Source of the DNA: Anaerosolibacter sp.
Lineage (GTDB): Bacteria; Bacillota; Clostridia; Peptostreptococcales; Thermotaleaceae
Reading direction: 5' to 3'
Length of the DNA stretch: 64,000 nucleotides
Assembly: GCF_029240175.1 (NCBI RefSeq)
Contig: NZ_JARBTM010000007.1
Coordinates: forward strand, 1-64,000
Positions 58,345 to 64,000 of the stretch are shown one piece after another (within the stretch, counting starts at the first letter, position 1; each line of letters opens with the position of its first letter). A model generated the notes under the pieces. The model did not search any database. It saw only the letters and a program-made list of their open reading frames with translations, and was not told the DNA's origin. A program made the position numbers and the translations under genes.

Positions 58345-58368
58345 CCAAATTTAAAGAAAGAGATATTA

Positions 58369-59517
58369 TTACTCAGTTACAGTAACATCGCCTGGACTTC
58401 CATGGTTTGATGGAATATAAACATCAAAAACCTTAGTGATGGTAGCTCCATTTAAACTACCTTGCAATGTAATTGTTCCCGATTTGTGATCGCTACCATG
58501 TCTTGTAACTTCTCCACTTGGAATGGCAATTGCTGCTCCGCTCTCTACTGTTCTAGAGATGAAAGAAAAAGCTATCCCATTAATACTTGCGGGCAGATTT
58601 ATTGTTGGTTTCGCCTGATTGTTTTTATTTCCGGCATTAGAGACACTCAAAACTGCCAAAGTATCAAGTGCATCTTGTATAATTTGCTCATTTGATGGCA
58701 AAAGTATAAACTCAATTGTGTATGTAGCGCTTCTTGTACCATCTGCAGAGGTAACTTGAATCGTTGCTGTACCTGGTAGACTAGCAGCATCTGTTATACT
58801 TGAGACCGTAGCACCATCCTTACCTGTTGCAGTAACTATTGTTGGTGGGATAGTTGTTCCATGAGGTAATGATACGGTATAGTAGGTTATTGAGGAATCA
58901 AATGCTGGGGTTAGCGTACCACTACTTAATGTAAGGTTGCTTAGTTGAGCATTTGCTGGAACGGGTACAGGGGCACTTATTCCTTTTTTATAATATATAC
59001 TTTGGCTGTTTGTTAAAGTTGTTGCTGTCTCGATGTTATTCAACATTACGCTAGAGGCTAAGGTGTACGCATTCCCTTGATTTTTTCCATTGATTGAAAA
59101 ATCAAGAGTATATTTCGAACCTATTTGTACAAGTGAAAACTGTAAATCGGTGGATGGATTCTGTATTATAGCATCTGTTTTATCTATGGTAGTTCCACCA
59201 AAAGGCTTATATTTTAACTTGTTACCACTTACGTATATTTGATTATAATCATTGGGATTAGCTGGTGTTGTAAGCATAATTTCCGTGGCATTTCTTACAT
59301 CTTTTATAATAAAATCAGAGGCTAATCTAAGTGTAGATTGAATGTCAGATTGCGTGACGCCTTTATTAAAAACTTTTGTTCCAAATGATTGAAAGGAGAA
59401 TATTATGCCTAATATGATACTCAATAATCCGATTGTAATAATCAGCTCTATTAGAGTAAAGCCACTTTGTCTATTTCTTTTTCTTTCATTAGCACTACTT
59501 TTGATAGTCAAAATCAC
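58369..59517 (-). CDS. Pilin-like protein with cadherin-like beta-sandwich and atrophied Ig-like domains
   Basis: RQSGFTLIELIITIGLLSIILGIIFSF class III signal; LSNLTLSSGTLTPAFDSSITYYTVSLPHGTTIPPTIVTATGKDGATVS..SADGTRSATYTIEF. Confidence 0.87.
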   Translation of the reverse strand: MILTIKSSANERKRNRQSGFTLIELIITIGLLSIILGIIFSFQSFGTKVFNKGVTQSDIQSTLRLASDFIIKDVRNATEIMLTTPANPNDYNQIYVSGNKLKYKPFGGTTIDKTDAIIQNPSTDLQFSLVQIGSKYTLDFSINGKNQGNAYTLASSVMLNNIETATTLTNSQSIYYKKGISAPVPVPANAQLSNLTLSSGTLTPAFDSSITYYTVSLPHGTTIPPTIVTATGKDGATVSSITDAASLPGTATIQVTSADGTRSATYTIEFILLPSNEQIIQDALDTLAVLSVSNAGNKNNQAKPTINLPASINGIAFSFISRTVESGAAIAIPSGEVTRHGSDHKSGTITLQGSLNGATITKVFDVYIPSNHGSPGDVTVTE

Positions 59518-59553
59518 CCGATCCTTTCTAAATTAGTTTGGATGTTGGAATTA

Positions 59554-59922
59554 CTACGGTACAAACGTGGTTACTTTAGATTTCTTAGCATTTATCTCAG
59601 CTTCAAATGAAATCGATTGTCCTGATACCGTCATCCCGGGTGACGGTGGAGATGGCAACTCGATAGTAATGGTAGTAGGACTCGACGTTTCCACAATACT
59701 TGGGGCAGGTGTGCCGCCTGCAATTTTCTGCTCGGCTGCTTGATGCGCTTTAAATCCTGCTCCACTTTTGTGACCTGCATTAACAACCTGGACATACCCA
59801 AATGTAAAGAGATTCAAAAAAGCAATAACCAATATACCTAAAATCGCTACAGACACTATGATCTCAATAAGTGTCATTCCTCTATTTTCTTTTAGTCTAT
59901 TCATATTTATCATACCTTCCAA
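59554..59922 (-). CDS. PilV-like minor pilin
   Basis: ENRGMTLIEIIVSVAILGILVIAFLNLF class III signal. Confidence 0.87.
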   Translation of the reverse strand: MEGMINMNRLKENRGMTLIEIIVSVAILGILVIAFLNLFTFGYVQVVNAGHKSGAGFKAHQAAEQKIAGGTPAPSIVETSSPTTITIELPSPPSPGMTVSGQSISFEAEINAKKSKVTTFVP

Positions 59923-59927
59923 GAAAA

Positions 59928-61019
59928 TTAATCACCCCATAAATCACGGCTATATCCTTCTGACTGAAAACCAAGATCTTCAGGATATAAGTTCCCTACA
60001 GCAGCTGAAGCTGCAACATCTCCTCCTGATTCTAAAGTTAGGTTTTTTGCTACAATAGCACCTACGCTATCCATATTTGCCTTAATGGTCATATCTGCAC
60101 CTGGTCCATAAATAAATCCCTGAAATTCACTATTACCAGTTTGGAAATCCAATGTACCCGAATTAAAAATATTGAGTATCGTCTTTGCATTGGGGCCAGT
60201 AAATAGGTTTCCTTTAAAATAAATACTATTCGTGTATAGGGATAAGGTACCATTGCCAGTAACGTAAATATTTGCATTGTTTCCAGACAGTGAGTTGAAT
60301 TGAATTTTCATATCTCCTGAAAGATTGATGTAGTAGGTATCACTGCCAAGGTTTACAGCGTCAAATTTACGGTCTGCGTAACCGTCACCACTGTTAATAT
60401 TAAAACCTAAAGGAGGCCAACTCAGCGTTGGGTCAGCTTCTAGCAAAACAGGGTCTGAAGGTTCTGGAAATGTTCTATTTGTTATTTTGGGGGGCTGCAC
60501 ACTTATATTACTCGTATAGCCAGTGATACTAGCGGTAGGAGTCCTTGATACGCTGCCAGTTACCTCACAGTTTGGCTGATCTATGTGCAATGAGTTTGTG
60601 ACGGTTACTGTAGAATCAAAAAAATAGTTTTTTTCTAGTGCAAGGTTAACCTTCTGCTCAACGCCACTGTATTCACCCACACTATGGATAGTCGGTTTAT
60701 ATTTATCTCCTGAAAAACTGATTTTAAAGCGACCATCTGCAAATGTTGTCCATTTATCAACGTTCGTGGTGTTGCTTGAAATCAATGTATCAATTGTACT
60801 TAGGGTATGGGTTGGATCTTCTATCCAAGTTGAAGCAGCTTCCGCACCTGCTCTTGCAATATAATAGGCTTTAAGTCGCTTTTCCTCATGGATCGCAAAA
60901 TTATTCTCTGCAAGACTTACTTGAAGAAGCGCCGCACCAAGAATAGAAAGAACAGCCATAACAATTATGATCAAAACTAATGAGGAACCTTTCTTATTTT
61001 TAAATGCTTTGTTCATCAT
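59928..61019 (-). CDS. PilX-like protein with C-terminal repeat/beta-helix-like surface domain
   Basis: KKGSSLVLIIIVMAVLSILGAALLQVSLAENNFAIHEEKRLKAYYIARAGAEAA; Asn/Gly-rich C-terminal half. Confidence 0.75.
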   Translation of the reverse strand: MMNKAFKNKKGSSLVLIIIVMAVLSILGAALLQVSLAENNFAIHEEKRLKAYYIARAGAEAASTWIEDPTHTLSTIDTLISSNTTNVDKWTTFADGRFKISFSGDKYKPTIHSVGEYSGVEQKVNLALEKNYFFDSTVTVTNSLHIDQPNCEVTGSVSRTPTASITGYTSNISVQPPKITNRTFPEPSDPVLLEADPTLSWPPLGFNINSGDGYADRKFDAVNLGSDTYYINLSGDMKIQFNSLSGNNANIYVTGNGTLSLYTNSIYFKGNLFTGPNAKTILNIFNSGTLDFQTGNSEFQGFIYGPGADMTIKANMDSVGAIVAKNLTLESGGDVAASAAVGNLYPEDLGFQSEGYSRDLWGD

Positions 61020-61164
61020 TATCCCTCCTGGATATGATTTTAAGAGTGGGTTATGTTATACGCTTTACTTATATTTTGCAATTTATCATTCAAGAAAATT
61101 TCAGTTAATATACGAAGACACTTTAGCCAATAGCTGATGTTAATTTTCAGAAAAAATTCTTAAA

Positions 61165-61194
61165 TGGGAGTCAATCATTCTAATTGACCCCCAT
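61165..61194 (-). terminator. Intrinsic terminator ATGGGGGTCAATTAGAATGATTGACTCCCATTTAAGAATTTTTT
   Basis: Stem-loop with T tract on minus strand, upstream of the pilin operon. Confidence 0.7.
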
Positions 61195-61243
61195 TAACGT
61201 TTAGGTATTTAGTTAAGGTGTCTACCACCTCTACTTTAGTGAT
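61176..61243 (-). pseudogene. Possible C-terminal fragment of a decayed CDS (..ITKVEVVDTLTKYLNVNGGQLE*)
   Basis: Protein-like frame ending at TGA inside the terminator; upstream frame broken by stops. Confidence 0.35.
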
Positions 61244-61386
61244 TATTCAAATATCCTTTTGACTACCAACACAGACATTTATCAAGTAAGTAGATTAGTA
61301 TTACAATTCATATACCCAATCTATTCCTACAGCAAGCAACAATTATGTCAAACGAGAAAAATCTAGCATTTTTTATTTTTCATTTG

Positions 61387-61434
61387 TTGTATACTTAAAA
61401 TATGGGTAATATTACCCATATTTTAAGTATACAA
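61387..61434. repeat. 48-bp perfect palindrome without spacer TTGTATACTTAAAATATGGGTAAT/ATTACCCATATTTTAAGTATACAA
   Basis: Base-by-base check of both arms, 24 of 24 complementary. Confidence 0.95.
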
Positions 61435-61454
61435 TCTAGGCTTTATATTGTCAA
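61426..61454 (-). promoter_or_regulatory. Consensus SigA promoter TTGACA-N17-TATACT, -10 inside the palindrome
   Basis: TTGACA (61454-61449), 17-nt spacer, TATACT (61431-61426). Confidence 0.7.
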
Positions 61455-61572
61455 ATGCTACCATGTTACAAGTATTGACAGGATATTTGTTTTACCACTG
61501 TGATCATTATTACACTATCAAAAATCCTTTTAATAGTCACTATTCATCTCTCCTGTTTTTTATCCCCCTATC

Positions 61573-61613
61573 TTCTTGTGAACTATACATCGTGCATGAA
61601 TAGTTCACAAGAA
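61573..61613. repeat. 14-bp perfect inverted repeat TTCTTGTGAACTAT-N13-ATAGTTCACAAGAA
   Basis: Read directly; adjacent to the decayed integrase. Confidence 0.85.
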
Positions 61614-61639
61614 AATACATAATTTGTAATTTAGTTTCC

Positions 61640-61841
61640 TATCTCTGCTTTGGAATGCGCTAGTTAATGGTATTGACCTCATAGTTGGTCTCAAGAAGAT
61701 ACTTATTGAATGTAGTTTTTTATCTAACCATTGGAGAAATCACCTCACATCACCCACGTAGAAAAGGATTGTCTTTCTGCTCTTTCCGTCTGCAACTAGG
61801 TCTTGCTCAAATTTCTATATCAATTCAATTGTACTTGTCAT
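61640..61841 (-). pseudogene. Decayed tyrosine recombinase/integrase N-terminal fragment
   Basis: ATG at 61841 with AAGGAG; MTSTIELI*KFEQDLVADGKSRKTILFYVGDVR*FLQWLDKK then +1 frame TTFNKYLLETNYEVNTIN*, core-binding-domain pattern with two in-frame stops and a frameshift. Confidence 0.75.
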
Positions 61842-62197
61842 TTTTCACTTCTCCTTTCTACTAAAATTTAAAAACTGGCTGTAGAATTTGAATTCTTCAA
61901 CCTATTTTTTGATGCTGATTGTCGGAGCAATGATTGCAATCACTCCAAATGTTTCAATCTACAATCATTCGCCACTGTTTTTCAGCTAGTTTTGTCTCTT
62001 TTTTTTTACCAGTTCCAACTAGGACAACTGACTCGCTGAAAAATCACGTCTTCCTAGTTGCCACTCTCTGGACACGAAAAATCCTAGGTACCTTTCCCAC
62101 TACTCAGTGGTAAATCCCATTCCTCTCTGGCAACACAAAAAAACCTAACAGAGTTTTCTCTCCATCAGGTCTGAATCTTTAGATTCTATACAGATGC

Positions 62198-63940
62198 ATG
62201 CGACAGTTGAGAACCGTCCGAAACCACTGAAAAAGTCTTGTTTTTTAAACTATTTTAATCACGAAGTGAGCCGACAATAGCAATATTGGTTCTGATCATC
62301 AAAAAATTAATAAACATTCCTGAAAAAGAGGATACCAGCTTGGCTATCCTCTTTAAATTTACTGCTATTGCAGTTAATTTTGCTTGTATGCCCATGCTAC
62401 GCAGACCGTAACCCCTGGCTCGGTCTAATCCATGAAATCTTTTCATTTCCCCATTCTTCCACTCATGACTTGCTCGCTTTTTATACTTGTCTAAAAATCC
62501 TTCCTGCTTGGTAAATTGACTATATTCATAGAACTCAAAAGTATTTGCGGTTATCTCAAGAATTTTTCTTGCTTTGCCTTTATTTAGACACTCGTGGCTC
62601 TTTGGACAGTTTTTGCAGCATTCTTTTTCAAAATAGTAATAATGGCTTACTCTGTCCTTGCTATTACCTTTTTTCTTTTTAATCGTTTTATTTCCTTCAT
62701 CACAAATCCATTGATCTGAGTCCTTGTTGTATGTAAACTTGGAATCATCTAATTTATATACCGATTCACTTACTGGAATATATGCCTCTACAGTCTCTTC
62801 CTTCAATAAATCCAATATTGGCTTTCGAAAATATGCTTTATCACCATATGCTTCCTTTATACTTATTCCACATTCTTTCGTTTTGGTGTAGAGATTTTTA
62901 AATTCAGTTCCATCAACGTAAGCTCCGCCTTGTACAACGACTGCTGTTATCATGCGTTCTTCAGGGCTCATAGCATATTCAACCTTGTATCCAAAGAAAC
63001 TATCGGTTTTAGATTTGTAACCCACTCTTGCATCTTTATCAACGAGAGATCGGATACCTTTTTGTTGTATAAACTTAGGAGAGTCTAATATTTCTTTAGC
63101 GTTTTTAATGGATTGAAGAGTTTTAGGGCAAGTGGCTAAATCAAAATTCTCTTCCATTGTCTCTGTGACCTTTTCTAGATAGTTTTTCATAGTTTCCTTT
63201 GCTAGATTGTGATCCTGTATTTCTTTGTAATTAGGTATTTCTTTAGCTACCTGTTCAGCAGCTACGCTGTTTTCCTCTTCGATGCTTATAAAAATTCTTT
63301 TGGCAAGGTGCTTCATAATTCTCTCTGGTACTTTTTTAATGGTGTTGGCTTCTGTATGGGTAGCATCTATGCTAATACCAGTTCCCTTAATGATACCTCT
63401 ATTAACACATTGTTTTACAATTTCTTGGATGATATCATCCAATGTTGTTTCTTTAAGCCTCTGGGTTCTAAATTTAGCTAGAAGACTTGGGTCTGGAAGT
63501 TTATCCTCTGGATTGATACCGATAAACCACATATATGCTAGGTTTACCTTTGTATCTTCTACTACCTGTACATCTGAAAGATTGTATAAATATTGGAGTA
63601 TTAACAATTTAGCCATCATTTCTGGTTCCTTAGCTGGTCTTCCATAGAACTTACAGTATGAGTTTTCAAGAAGTTTGTTGATGAAATTAAAATCAACAGC
63701 GTTATTTATCAATTTTAATATATGATTTTCTGGAATTCTATCGTATAATATGGAATAGATGCTTAACTGCATATTTTTGTCTTTAAGCATGGAGAAACCC
63801 CCTTTTCTATGATATTGTCTCGACAACACTATCATATCAAATTAGCGGGTTTTTCTCTATCGTTTATGCTTATTTTAGGCAGGATATTCCAATATTTAGG
63901 ATGTGTTTTTCAGTGGTTTCGAACCGTCCTCATGTCGCAT
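62198..63940 (-). mobile_element. IS1182-family insertion sequence
   Basis: Imperfect terminal inverted repeats ATGCGACAgtTGAGAACCGTCCGAAACCACTGAAAAA (left) and reverse complement of right end ATGCGACATGAGGACGGTTCGAAACCACTGAAAAA, flanking the transposase. Confidence 0.85.
62255..63835 (-). CDS. tnp: IS1182 family transposase
   Basis: ILKLINNAVDFNFINKLLENSYCKFYGRPAKEPEMMAKLLILQYLYNLSDVQVVEDTKVNLAYMWFIG..PDPSLLAKFR; ISIDATHTEANT; YGDKAYFRK; MKRFHGLDRARGYGL. Confidence 0.93.
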   Translation of the reverse strand: MIVLSRQYHRKGGFSMLKDKNMQLSIYSILYDRIPENHILKLINNAVDFNFINKLLENSYCKFYGRPAKEPEMMAKLLILQYLYNLSDVQVVEDTKVNLAYMWFIGINPEDKLPDPSLLAKFRTQRLKETTLDDIIQEIVKQCVNRGIIKGTGISIDATHTEANTIKKVPERIMKHLAKRIFISIEEENSVAAEQVAKEIPNYKEIQDHNLAKETMKNYLEKVTETMEENFDLATCPKTLQSIKNAKEILDSPKFIQQKGIRSLVDKDARVGYKSKTDSFFGYKVEYAMSPEERMITAVVVQGGAYVDGTEFKNLYTKTKECGISIKEAYGDKAYFRKPILDLLKEETVEAYIPVSESVYKLDDSKFTYNKDSDQWICDEGNKTIKKKKGNSKDRVSHYYYFEKECCKNCPKSHECLNKGKARKILEITANTFEFYEYSQFTKQEGFLDKYKKRASHEWKNGEMKRFHGLDRARGYGLRSMGIQAKLTAIAVNLKRIAKLVSSFSGMFINFLMIRTNIAIVGSLRD

Positions 63941-64000
63941 GTCTTCTGTTGTGGGTTGCTCCATCGATGATACTGAAGAGGAATCCAAAGAAAACTTTAA

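Noticed and set aside
58009-58368. c-di-GMP riboswitch upstream of the pilus genes
   Set aside because: Looked for GEMM-I (GCAAACC..CGCAAAGCC..GGUAG) and GEMM-II signatures on both strands; no adequate match. Kept only as an unexplained interval.
62323-62350. Hairpin AAGAGGATACCAGCTTGGCTATCCTCTTT near the IS end
   Set aside because: Lies inside the transposase coding region; resemblance to sequence near 30880 (AACCAAGCTGGCTATCTCTT) judged coincidental.
1-64000. CRISPR arrays, tRNA and rRNA genes
   Set aside because: No regularly spaced direct repeats and no recognisable tRNA or rRNA sequence seen by eye on either strand.

Overview
This 64 kb window comes from a low-GC, endospore-forming anaerobic Firmicute (Clostridia, Alkaliphilus-like gene content). 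It is mostly conserved core chromosome transcribed on the minus strand. In order it holds: a partial carboxyltransferase; a nucleoside-salvage, xerD and spoIIM block; steA/steB; spo0A-spoIVB-recN-argR-tlyA-dxs; the isoprenoid/xseAB/folD block; nusB; an Asp23/AmaP cluster; the complete spoIIIAA-AH operon; and efp. It ends in a type IV pilus region bordered by decayed mobile DNA and an IS1182-family element. The most notable observations are: (1) a roughly 545-nt noncoding interval between a PAP2-like gene and a small membrane-protein gene, in the exact ispA-dxs context of OLE RNA and OapA; (2) a 44-codon ORF missing from the ORF track, beside the Nudix gene, that resembles the FtsZ inhibitor MciZ; (3) tandem purine nucleoside phosphorylases, one with both base-specificity residues changed; (4) a PilO-like protein fused to S-layer homology domains; (5) a 48-bp perfect palindrome over a strong promoter; (6) a decayed integrase and probable structured DNA/RNA next to the IS element. 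No CRISPR array, tRNA or rRNA was recognised. All calls are from reading the sequence, with no database searches.
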